Origin: Anthoceros angustus
Lineage: Eukaryota; Streptophyta; Anthocerotopsida; Anthocerotales; Anthocerotaceae
NCBI GenBank assembly: GCA_010909165.1
Contig: VJWM01000135.1
Coordinates: 124,001-188,000 of the forward strand
Direction of reading: 5' to 3'
Length of the DNA: 64,000 bases
In this document: positions 55,183-64,000 of the stretch, in pieces
How positions within the stretch are numbered: position 1 is the stretch's first letter
How the letters are laid out: each line of letters opens with the position of its first letter
The notes under the pieces: generated by a model
What the model was told of the DNA's origin: nothing
The model's database searches: none
Seen by the model: the letters and a program-made list of their open reading frames with translations, nothing else
Program-made: the position numbers and the translations under genes

Positions 55183-55544
55183 TGAAAAGAGTTGAGGCTC
55201 TATTAAGAAGGAACATAACACTCCCATACAATATGGGTTATATGCACCAGGCACACCGGATACAAGCATACAAGCATACAAGAACACTCACTCGCCTTCA
55301 CCACCCACATGTAGATGGGCTTGGCCTTATATAGTCCTAGCCTTGAATCCTATTGGTCACTTGACCTTGAATCCTACTGGTCACTTAACTTGCCCTTTAC
55401 TGTTGGGCTTTCTAGAAGATACTTTGTAGAAGATATGTTCTAGCCTTTAGTGATACTTTCTAGAATATATGTTCTAGAAGATGCTTTCACGACTTTCTAG
55501 AGAAAGTATACAAGTTTGTTACTTTTATGGCACTCTTCACAACA
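55183..55544 (-). repeat. copia-E candidate 5' LTR
   Basis: 362 bp from TGAAAAGAGTTGAGG to CACTCTTCACAACA (TG...CA), next to the primer-binding site. The partner LTR was not found, so it is called from position and ends only. It contains a pair of CACTTGACCTTGAATCCTA-type repeats at about 55357-55390 and a TATATAG box near 55338 (plus-strand text). Confidence 0.5.
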
Positions 55545-55589
55545 TATTTTGATATGTTATAATAAATCATTTCTAACATTTCCATCTTC

Positions 55590-58525
55590 AATTCCCTTTG
55601 TCGTAAGTCCTCATCCTCAGGTCCTTTTGTCGCACATGTACGGGGTCCTGAAGGCCTAGGATCCTCCTTCGCTCACAACGATTGCCCATCCTCCTCGGCT
55701 CACAAGCATTGTCCATCTTCCTTCCTGACGACGATTGTCCATCCTCTTTCGCTCACAACGATTGTCCATGTCCTAGCTGCGGCATCATGGGGGCCCCGCT
55801 ACACCAGCTCGAACATCGATTTGTGCAGCTCGCAGCTGGCACCAACATCCACATAGCCGAACAGGGCTCCGGTGAGCACCGATTGTTGGTGCAAGCACAT
55901 CATGCCGTCCTTGTGTAACCGCTGGGTAGCCAAGTTGTGAGAACTGACCGACTGCACGCAGGCCCCGTGGTGCTGCTGCTTCATGGATTCCCAGAAATTT
56001 GGTATTCCTGGAGGCACCAGCTCAAGGCCTTGGCCGAGGCAGGCTTCCATGCAGTTGCACCAGATCTCCGTGGCTTCGGGCTCACTGGGAACCCGTACGG
56101 TAGTGGCAAGCTATCCAGGATTGAGGTTGTTGGTGACCTGGTTGGCCTCATACTGGCTCTCGGTCAGGAGCAGGTAAGGGACTGCGAGGGACGGGTCTTT
56201 TCCTTCACCCCCGTTACAGAAGTGTGTGATGCTCCAACGTCATGAAGCTTAGGCTGACCCTGCTGTTGCGATGAATTCCGCAGGTTTATCTGGCCGGTCA
56301 CGATATCGGAGGGGTTATAGGATACACTTTGTGCCTACTCAGACCGGATTTGGTGAAAGGATATGTCGCACTTGGCGTTCCGTATTTCGGCAGGGGGACT
56401 ATTGGGACGGCTCTTTCTGACATACCGGAAGGCTTTTATGTCGCGCGCTTTTCGGTGCCTCTCCTCTTCTTGCCAGTGCTTGCAAATTCATTTGCAAGCA
56501 AGCAATTGTTTTCCTCTCAGGGTTGTAATTGGAATTCTTTGCCCGGCCTTCGTCTTGTGCAGCAAGAGGGGAGGGCGGAGGCTGACTTTGCACGATTTGA
56601 CGTGAGGACAGTGTTCACCAACATTTACAAGCTCTTCTGCAGATCTGAGTTCCAGGTAGCCTCGGAAGGGGAGGAGATCATGGATATCGTCAAGCCTTCC
56701 GACAAGATTCCACCTTTCCTGTCAGATGAAGACATCGATATTTACGTCCAGCTGTATGAAAAGTCTGGATTCTCCGATCCTATCCGCCTGACCTACATCA
56801 ACCTTGACAGGTGTGCAAGATGAGACATGCGCTTAAGTGAGCTCAGGCTTTCGAGACTGGAGTGTAGTCTTGTTTTCTGTTGAGTTTTGACCTTAATCGT
56901 TGTTGCAGAAACTGGGAGCTTGAAGCTGCGTTGGAGGGCCTGACTGTTAAACCCCCGCTGTTGTACATAGAAGGAGAGACAGACTACGCGAACAAAATAT
57001 TTGGGCCTATGGACTCTGAGCGTCTACTGAAGGACGCCCCTAACCTGCAAGGCTTTGTCAGGGTTCCAGCTGGCCATTTCATGCAAGAGCAGGAGCCTGA
57101 GCTAGTGAATAAGCTTCTTGTGGAGTTTTTCAAAAAGCTCGATAGTGTTTGAAAATCATGAACATGGTAAGAGAGATTGTGTGTGCTGCTGCTGATGAAA
57201 AATGGTTTTTGCAACGCATTCAAAACTAAATTCGCTAAACTCACCCGACCGCGGACAGAACTACGTCTCCTAATGCGATGAAGTGCAGAAGGGGTGTCAT
57301 AAGGTTCGCATAACGAAATATCGGTTGTCCCCGCGACTCGAACTGTAGACTGCGGGGTTCCCAGAGTGAACTGGGCTCCCCCACGATTTCATGTCCTGAA
57401 GGCAAATCTATTATTACATAAATCCTGGGCTAAAGCGATGAAGTGACTGTGAAAAGACTGTCTACATGAGGACTGGCCACAGCTTCTCAGACCCTCTAGA
57501 AGATAAGTGACTTGACTGCCTCCCTCATGATGCAGGAGATGTGGATACTGACGGTAACAACCTACTGACGGTAACAACAAACTTGGATACAGCTCCTGTA
57601 GCTTCGATGATGCACACTAGGACAACCAACTGAACACAATTATCACGATGCTGATCACAAAAGGGCCACTGCTGTAGGGTGAGGAAAAACGGGGAAGTCC
57701 CAAGATGCTCAGCAACTGTCCAGCAAACAACGGTTCGCACAACTTTCGACACGTACACTCAGGCAAGGCATCACACAATGACAGCCCTTCGCACACATGC
57801 ATATCATGAAATGAAGTCGGAGCCAGACAATGCTTCCCGCTTAGACTTGGCAGGGGACCCCACTACTCTTATACATTTTCCAGCCAGCCTTGGCTGATCC
57901 TTCAGCTTGGCGGAGGCATACCTCCGCCACTCAATCCTCTATCAAGATAACATCCTCCGCTCTAACAGCTCCCTTGGCTAAACAAGGAAAGTACTTTGCT
58001 GGCAATGCCTTCTGGCGGGAAAGAGCAGTGCGCACACACCCTTTCACACATGACCAAAAAACCCTTGGCCTAACAACAAGAACAGTTTATTTCCTATTTC
58101 CAAGACCAGGACGATAACCAGGAAAATGCCAAGAGCTGGCAAAACCTTGCCTGGTCATCAGTCATTTGCATATGACCGGTTGGCGATGTGCTCATGTACC
58201 ACCTGCAACGACAGAGTTCGGAAATCAGCGTGGGCTGGGGGCTTAATCTGATGGAAAAAGATGGCGTACCATATCCTCAGCTGATGCTACAGGTGGCACA
58301 TAGAGGTATGATCTTCCTGCCAATGCTGCTTGACGAATTATTTCAATATCACTGCAGCTAAGTGGGACAGTTATGGATCCAATGTCGCGCAAGTGAGCAC
58401 TCCCTACGGCTTGGAACAGTCGCCTGAGCATTCCCTACCGGCTTGGTACACTCCCCCAGACAGACAGCACATTCACATCACACAGAAAAACCAAACAGGA
58501 ATATCAGCTCAGGAAAGCGGATTTG
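55590..58525 (+). repeat. inverted duplication, right arm
   Basis: Reverse-oriented match of 20690-23152, from CAATTCCCTTTGTCGTA-like sequence at the left to TCAGCTCAGGAAAG at the right. It is longer than the left arm because of insertions in the 3' flank, such as 58340-58450. It contains the intact epoxide hydrolase. Confidence 0.88.
55787..57152 (+). CDS. epoxide hydrolase (alpha/beta-hydrolase fold)
   Basis: Exons 55787-55871, 55962-56173, 56284-56810 and 56909-57152. All are GT-AG, frame is kept, total 355 aa, close to plant soluble epoxide hydrolases. It opens an epoxide with water via an aspartyl ester. The N-terminus MGAPLHQLEHRFVQ begins at the first ATG after the 27-bp repeats. HGFPEIWYSWRHQ carries the oxyanion-hole HGxP. 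LAGHDIGG is the nucleophile elbow with the catalytic aspartate; plants usually have GHDWG, so tryptophan to isoleucine is notable. ETDYANKIFGP lies in the acid-residue region, and GHFMQEQEPE carries the catalytic histidine. No signal peptide, so probably cytosolic. Its duplicate at 21676-22980 is broken. Confidence 0.93.
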
Positions 58526-58589
58526 TACATCAACAATGCTCTGGAAGCAGTGGTGATTTTCGTGACCAAGCTTGAGCGTAAACCAGTAG
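57153..58589. other. 3' flank of epoxide hydrolase; no gene recognised
   Basis: Mostly the duplicated flank. Short frames only (57389-58117). The GAACTGTAGACTGCGGGG and AGTGAACTGGGCTCCC blocks mirror the left arm at about 21.1 kb. Confidence 0.5.
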
Positions 58590-58890
58590 TCGGACGCGAT
58601 GGAGGAGGCCTACCCGGTGGCCTTGTGCTCCATCGAGATGGCTCCCCTGGACTCCCAACGCTGTCTCATCGCCTCCAGGTGACCATGAAACGAGCCCGGA
58701 TGGATGTCCACCTTGCTGGTAGCGCTATGGAACCTGGTCGCCATCTCCACCTCGATAGCAGCCGCTTTCGGGATCACGCCCGACACCATTGCCCTAGTCT
58801 GTGCTCTCAAGCTCCTAACCAGCCTTGTATTCCGATTATTTTCAAGAGATTTAAGAAAACAAAGGCATGGAACTGGAGGCATGGCGTTCC
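58590..58890 (+). pseudogene. fragment related to the 12.2-kb membrane protein
   Basis: 58597-58670 translates as SDAMEEAYPVALCSIEMAPL, then DSQRCLIAS. It aligns with SDAMEAYLVALCSIQLAIDA, QRCFQSS in the gene at 12177-13364, and the DNA is visibly similar (CGGACGCGATGGAGG and GGCCTTGTGCTC). A stop follows. A nearby frame has hydrophobic MSTLLVALWNLVAISTSIAA, possibly the next membrane segment. It looks like a decayed family member. Confidence 0.65.
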
Positions 58891-59506
58891 ATGATGGCAG
58901 CGCCGCATGGTCTCACTTCGGGTTTTTCCGACATTCCTTTTCCGGCTTCCTCACGGCTCGTGACGTGGCCCTGCCATGGCACGAGCCAAGTTCCAACATT
59001 AGATACGTGATTTCGGAATCTCCTTGGGATATCGATGTGTAGGCATCGACGTGGAGGCCGGTGCGAAGACTGTACATGTACGGATATACATACGTAGACG
59101 AAGCGACGCATTGGCCACTTGGCCACGTGCGGGACTGTGGTGGGCAGAGAGGCGAAGGAACAATCCTTAGTCCCTCCACAGGCTGTGATGAGTCGTGACT
59201 TGTCATCTCTCCTTCCTCCTCGCACTGGCACCGGTAGTGGCAGGAGCATGCATTGTTGGGAGTTCCTCAGAATGGACGCCTCTTTCTCTAACAATTGACA
59301 AATTGGGAGCTGCAATCTGCTGGTGCGTCATCCCAGGTGTGGATCCACAACAGCGCTCCGCAGGGTCACACCTGAATTGCGAATTCCGATTGAGACGAGG
59401 AGACGAGGACGGGGCTGGCAGCTGCAGCTGGCTGGTGGCAGAATTGCCGTTGATTTTTCCCTTGGTGTGTGAGATCTGGTGGAGAAGGTGCGTGGCAGGC
59501 AGCGCT

Positions 59507-60359
59507 ATGGCAGACGAGCATGCTCCCACTCCGACTCCGACTCCGACCCCGACCCCGACCCCGACTCGGATACTGTTGGCAGTGAATAAGTCGCACGAGG
59601 GATATCCTCTGCCCGCCATAAGCAGCGAGCATGCGTTCCAGTGGGTGCTGGACAAGCTCATTCCCAAGGGCTGCGCTCAGCACTACAAGCTCCTGATTCT
59701 GCACGTCCTGGTGAACGATGAGGATGGTGAGTTGAAACAGGAGCTCGCAAGCCCGCGGGCTAGGGTGGCTGTGACTTAATTTACTGTGAATTGATTTTTG
59801 TACCTGCTGCTTTGCTCATCGCCCGACGGTGTACTCCGCAGGCTTCGATGACGTGGATAGTGTTTACGCGACACCAGAGGATTTCCATGCGCACAAGCAA
59901 GCAGAGAAGAATAGAGGGAAACACTTTCTTGAAGAATTCGTCCGAAAATGCAACGAGGCTGAGGTCGGTTCCTCAGTGTTTGCAATGACTGGTCAGGAGA
60001 TTTGCATCCCCGGGCTGACCTTTAGCGGGATTAACCATGTTCCAGGTACCTTGTAGAGCGTGGCTGAAGAAAGGTGATCCTAAAGAGGTTATCAATGCGG
60101 AAATCCGACGAGTGCAGCCAGACATGCTGGTTTTGGGAAGTCGAGGTCTTTCAACACTTCAGCTGTAAGTTTTCCTTTGCCTAGCCTTTGCCTTGCCTCA
60201 CACTTGACTTCACAGGGGAATCACGCACCCATCTGGCTCTTTGTTTGCAGGATGTTTGTCGGCAGTGTCAGCGGGCATTGCTTCAAAACTGCAGAATGTC
60301 CAATTCTGATCGTGAAGCGACCTCACAACCTCGCCCCGGACGATCCAATTGCCGACTAG
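59507..60359 (+). CDS. universal stress protein (USP family)
   Basis: Exons 59507-59726, 59842-59963, 60046-60164 and 60251-60359 give 189 aa with every junction GT-AG and in frame. It starts MADEHAPTP, followed by a PT repeat. RILLAVNKSHEGYPLPAIS is the beta-strand/ATP-loop start of the family. LLILHVLVNDEDG, FDDVDSVYATPEDF and CRAWLKKGDPKEVI follow. MLVLGSRGLSTLQ, MFVGSVSGHCFKTAECPILI and VKRP are the typical GS-R-G...GSVS...CPVLIVK end, which would bind the adenine nucleotide phosphates. No targeting signal, so likely cytosolic. A stress-response role is known for the family; nothing here shows which stress. Confidence 0.93.
59526..59568 (+). repeat. hexanucleotide repeat coding PT in the USP gene
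   Basis: Tandem CCGACT/CCGACC-type hexamers encode alternating proline and threonine just after the start. A length-variable tract at an exposed N-terminus. Confidence 0.9.
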
Positions 60360-60670
60360 ACACGGTCTGTAAGGAGGCGTTGGGAAAGATTTACTTTGAA
60401 AAAAACTCGTTTTCCTCCTGTTAGCATATATTTGGAGTAAATTTTGTACACGTCCAAAATGGTGTTCATTTTCAAGTAACAAATATCGATGTTTCCCCAT
60501 TCTACTAGCAAAATCAGACCATTATCATTGTGCTAATGCGGACTGCAATGCGATTTTCTCCTTGGAGCAAAGATCCTGCATGAGAGATAATCTATTCTGT
60601 TAGAGTACCTGGCTTAGTAAGACAAAACGAAGAGGAGAGGGAAAGGACAGGAGAGACCCATTCCTCAGGA
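60360..60670. other. intergenic, convergent 3' ends
   Basis: Between the plus-strand universal stress protein stop and the minus-strand importin-9 stop: 311 bp, without a gene. It should hold both polyadenylation regions. An ATTTTCAAGTAACAAATATCG stretch is AT-rich, but no clear signal was chosen. Confidence 0.5.
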
Positions 60671-63600
60671 CTATCGAGGCTGTCTACTAGAATCACAACA
60701 AATCCCACGAAGTACCTCGCATAGTGCCTCAAAAGTTCTTCTGTCCCTTTCTGCAAACTGCTTGATGAAGTCTACTAGATATGCTGCCAAATTGATCTGC
60801 ATCCAACCACTCAGATACGTTGATGCACAGACCATACTCACAGAACACATCCCTTAAAATCCATCCATCACAGATCAAGTAGTGAGTGACTACAAAACCA
60901 TCAATCTCCCTAAACCCCAAACCAACCTGCCTTATCCAAAATTTCCGCGCCCACTGGTTGCCTAATGTTGGCACCTGTAGGGCATGTTTGGAATTTGTAG
61001 GGCCCCAGCTGTGAGAGCCCTGTGTAGACTGCTGAACGTAAGTGGAAAACCAGTACAGTCAAGCATTGACCCATCGCCAGGAAAACATCACCTCCAGACT
61101 ACAGGGCATCCTCCTCCTATCCCTACCTCATTAATTGGATCACTGCTCGCATAGGCGTCCTCGATGTCACCAATATCATCACTCTGCAGCAAATGCTGCT
61201 TAGTCAGATTTTCTGGAAAGCCGGCACATAATAAGCAGAACCGAAAGCACACCTGGAGTTCGAGTTACCTCGCGATCCACCAAGTGCTGCACAAACTCCA
61301 GAGGTTGAAATACCGACTTTTCCTGGGTTTGTGACGTGTTCTCCGTTTGTACCAAGTCCAGATCTTCGTCAGATACGACCTCATCCCACTCATCATCCTG
61401 TACATTCCAAACGCGTTGATCATGTCAAGCTTCTCTGCCATCCTCGACTACACTCCTGAAGGGTAAAAGATTTAAGGAATGCATGAACCATAGTTAGAGT
61501 GTGGAGGTATCTCACACTAGCTATGCCAGCTGCACTTTGCTCCTGCATGTCAACAAGCACATCTGCAAGCAAGGAGAGCAGCTGCAAAACCAGATTCGCG
61601 AACTCTTACCACTTCCCATCAACCAAACACAATCACTGCACAAAAAGGACCATCCATATTCAGTAGGAGGAACCTTGGCTGGAAGGGGGACTGAAGTCCA
61701 CTCTGCTGCAGCCTTAGATCTAGACCGGGTTACAATTCCACCTTCCGCTAGCTGCACAGTAACCCCAATAGTTTCTTAGCTCACCAGTCTCCACAACATC
61801 AACACAAAATCTCTTTCCAAAAAACCAAATCCTCTGTTATCTACATTAGAATCAGCTTTTTCTTCAGGAATTTCAGATTGCAGAAGCCTATTGAATGTAA
61901 GTCTTGCCTTTTGTCGCCCTGGGACGTGTATATTAGCAAGCTGTGCATGTCCTGATGATAGTAACAAAGCTAAAGCTACCGTACTGACTTTTATCTTGTA
62001 AGCACCTTGAATATCCCCTGCATACAGATTTCACCTCAGAGAACCTGGCAGATCTATCTCCTCTATTTCACCCAATACAGATTGGAGCAACAGTAAAGCC
62101 CATCTAAGTGAGATTCTGTAAAAGAGTTACCTTGATGCTTCGTCCATTCAGACATAACAAACGCCAGTGAATTGTCAAAGCCTTTAGCAGGAACACTGAC
62201 AAGCAAGTCGATAAATTGCTCCACATTTGGTGCACTCATATGTATCTGCTTCCATGTGACAAGTGTGAACATGAGCCTGCCAACAGATTGAACTAGATGG
62301 CACTGTGTAGCCTTGTCCCCAAGCAGAATTAATGCTTCTCTCTCGCACGTTGGGGCTTACCAGCCTGGCAAATACTAACAGCAATGAGCTCTTCAGGCCC
62401 ACGAGTTGAGCAGTCTCCATACGTGCTACAAGAGCGGAGATCAGCTCCCGAACATGAGGCGCCATTTGAGCAGAGAGGTGCTGTACAAGGGACGTTACCA
62501 AACTTCCAACAAAAAGCGATGCTGAGTTCTCCATCTCTGGATTCAGTAACCTGTCAACCCCACCAAACTTTGAGATTACTAGTAGGTGTCATAGTATCAC
62601 TCCGACACCGGCAGGAACATATGTAAAGCACAGACACCTAGCAGCGGCATCCAAAAGAAGCCTCATGGACCGATCAGCATCCCCACTCCAACCCAGCAAA
62701 GCTTCTCTGCCACCATTGATGAACGCAGCAAGACACTCCGTGGCATTCTGCAGAAATTCCCTGAAATCCCATTAGTCATCAAAAGTTGCCTGCTAGCTCA
62801 GCACGCTTTCCCATCCAAGCAAGTCATCATCACATGCTTAGCCCCTGCAAGTAGATAAAAATGTACTATCATCCATGATCTTTATGAGAAACAAAGAAGC
62901 TGAAGCTCATTACCTGTATCACTGAATGGTCATCGCTAACCACAACAAGATTGCAGATAGCAGGAAATGTTGCATCATGCACAGCCCGGATGATCTCAAG
63001 TGGTGCATCCTGCAGCGAAACGATCATGCATACTTACACGTCTGAGCTTTTGACATGATCCCTTCGGATCATTTCCCACAATGACCAGCTGTCTACACAG
63101 AGAGAACCATCTGAAGCACCCTGCCTAACAGTGGAGTGCTGGGTGCAGAGTCAAGAAACAAGGCACGGCTGTTCATACCTTCAAAAGCATTGTTATCAAG
63201 TCCAATGCTCCTGCTACCAAGCCTTCGGATGAAGGTCGGGGCTGTCCCGGAATTCAAACACAAGGTGAGTAAATACTACAACCACAGCACAATATGGGGG
63301 CAGACCATGGCATGGAAGCAGGAAGAGAATGGGAAGCAACCCACATTGGCCAGAACGGGAGACAGGACAAGCAATGCACGATGTGTCAGAGGCTCCCGAC
63401 ATCCAGGAACTTGACTAATACCCTGAATTCACAACAATGAACTTCAGTCTGTCTTCAAATGATTAAGCAATACGCTGAGAAGACATTTCAATGGCCAGAC
63501 GACCTCAAGTATCTCCAATGCATCAATAGAAATCACTGGATCTTGAACATTTTGTGCCCAAATATTGAGAACCAAAGGTGAAATTATGGATTCCACAGCT

Positions 63601-64000
63601 GCTGTTGCCTGCTCATCTGCATAGGTTTTCATGGACAAGTGCTACAATTCAGCTGAAGTCAAACAAAGATTGTCATGAAAGCCTGTTGTGAACAGAGTAA
63701 CAACACACCTACACTCACAGCACACTGTAAGGTCTCCAGCACCAAGTGCAGAGTTTCATCTGATGCCTGCGCGGCACAGACACGATCAGCATAGTCATGT
63801 GCTAAACACGATGCGCGATCCAAATTGCCTAGGAAGTGGAGATCCTATCTCTTATACCAACTTGTACATCACCCTGCTCTATATATAACCTAGCCAGAAG
63901 AGACAGACGTACGTAGCTGCAGTGTTCCTGTCGTAGAAGACAAAAAGCTTAAAGATAGGCTGACTGACCTGTTGCAAAAGTTTTCCAAGAGCATTGAACA
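60671..64000 (-). CDS. IPO9: importin-9 (karyopherin beta), 3' part, runs off window
   Basis: A HEAT-repeat nuclear import receptor for ribosomal proteins and histones. Visible exons in order (minus): DEQATAAVESIISPLVLNIW (63638-), APLEIIRAVHDATFPAICNL (63000-), NATECLAAFINGGREALLGW (62760-), then ENSASLFVGSLVTSLVQHLS and GLKSSLLLVFARLV (62534-62360). Next are HMSAPNVEQFIDLLVSVPAK (62250-), the TRSRSKAAAEWTSVPLPAK part (61720-), DDEWDEVVSDEDLDLVQTEN (61400-), GDIEDAYASSDPINE (to 61127) and the last exon from 60796 to the stop at 60671 (NLAAYLVDFIKQFAERDRRT). These match the C-terminal half of the family. Introns are short and many. The 5' end lies beyond 64000. Confidence 0.85.

Noticed and set aside
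58243-59315. Overlapping frames on both strands between the duplicated arm and the stress-protein gene
   Set aside because: Only 58590-58890 has support (similarity to the membrane protein). The others have no motif and conflict with one another.

Overview
This looks like nuclear DNA of a streptophyte. The cell-biology genes are plant-type: a PL1 pectate lyase, a soluble epoxide hydrolase, a universal stress protein and importin-9. Their introns are short (about 80-120 bp) with GT-AG ends and one GC-AG end. Most of the window is repeat-derived, chiefly Ty1/copia LTR retrotransposons. Base composition and short introns suggest a seed-free land plant or a charophyte alga rather than a flowering plant, but I cannot name the species.

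Layout. 0.4-12.0 kb is an outer, frame-broken copia element on the minus strand. A second copia element (4876-11647) sits inside its gag, with LTRs, a primer-binding site and a 5-bp target-site duplication. 12.2-13.4 kb holds an intact unrecognised multi-pass membrane protein. 14.9-16.7 kb holds a pectate lyase (minus strand, three introns), followed by a 484-bp GC-rich block present twice in tandem. 18-20.5 kb is mostly gene-free with minisatellites. About 20.7-23.15 kb and 55.6-58.5 kb are the two arms of an inverted duplication carrying an epoxide hydrolase: the right copy is intact (four exons, 355 aa), the left has lost 61 bp and its frame.

26-47 kb is the unusual part. It contains a retroelement gag with a triplicated segment (26.2-29.2 kb, plus). 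A rearranged minus-strand gene region follows (29.5-37.4 kb) whose modules read as a ParB-like domain and a beta-class amino (N6-A/N4-C) DNA methyltransferase. Next is a plus-strand gene resembling the family catalogued as DUF7869 (39.6-44.2 kb), with a triplicated exon and GCATGC-rich minisatellites. Last is a retroviral-type aspartic protease followed by a C5-cytosine DNA methyltransferase domain (45.0-47.0 kb, plus). A palindromic CGGCATGCCG-type motif recurs from about 31 to 44.7 kb in both methyltransferase and DUF7869 regions.

47.3-55.5 kb holds further copia remnants (one RT/RNase H fragment, one nearly full-length gag-pol, and an integrase fragment with a candidate LTR). 59.5-60.4 kb is an intact four-exon universal stress protein, and 60.7-64.0 kb is the 3' part of importin-9 (minus), running off the right edge.

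The single-copy genes do not form a pathway. Almost every mobile element here also has a local tandem duplication of 0.14-1 kb with scattered small indels. That could be real decay or imperfect assembly, and it limits confidence in any reading frame inside the repeats.
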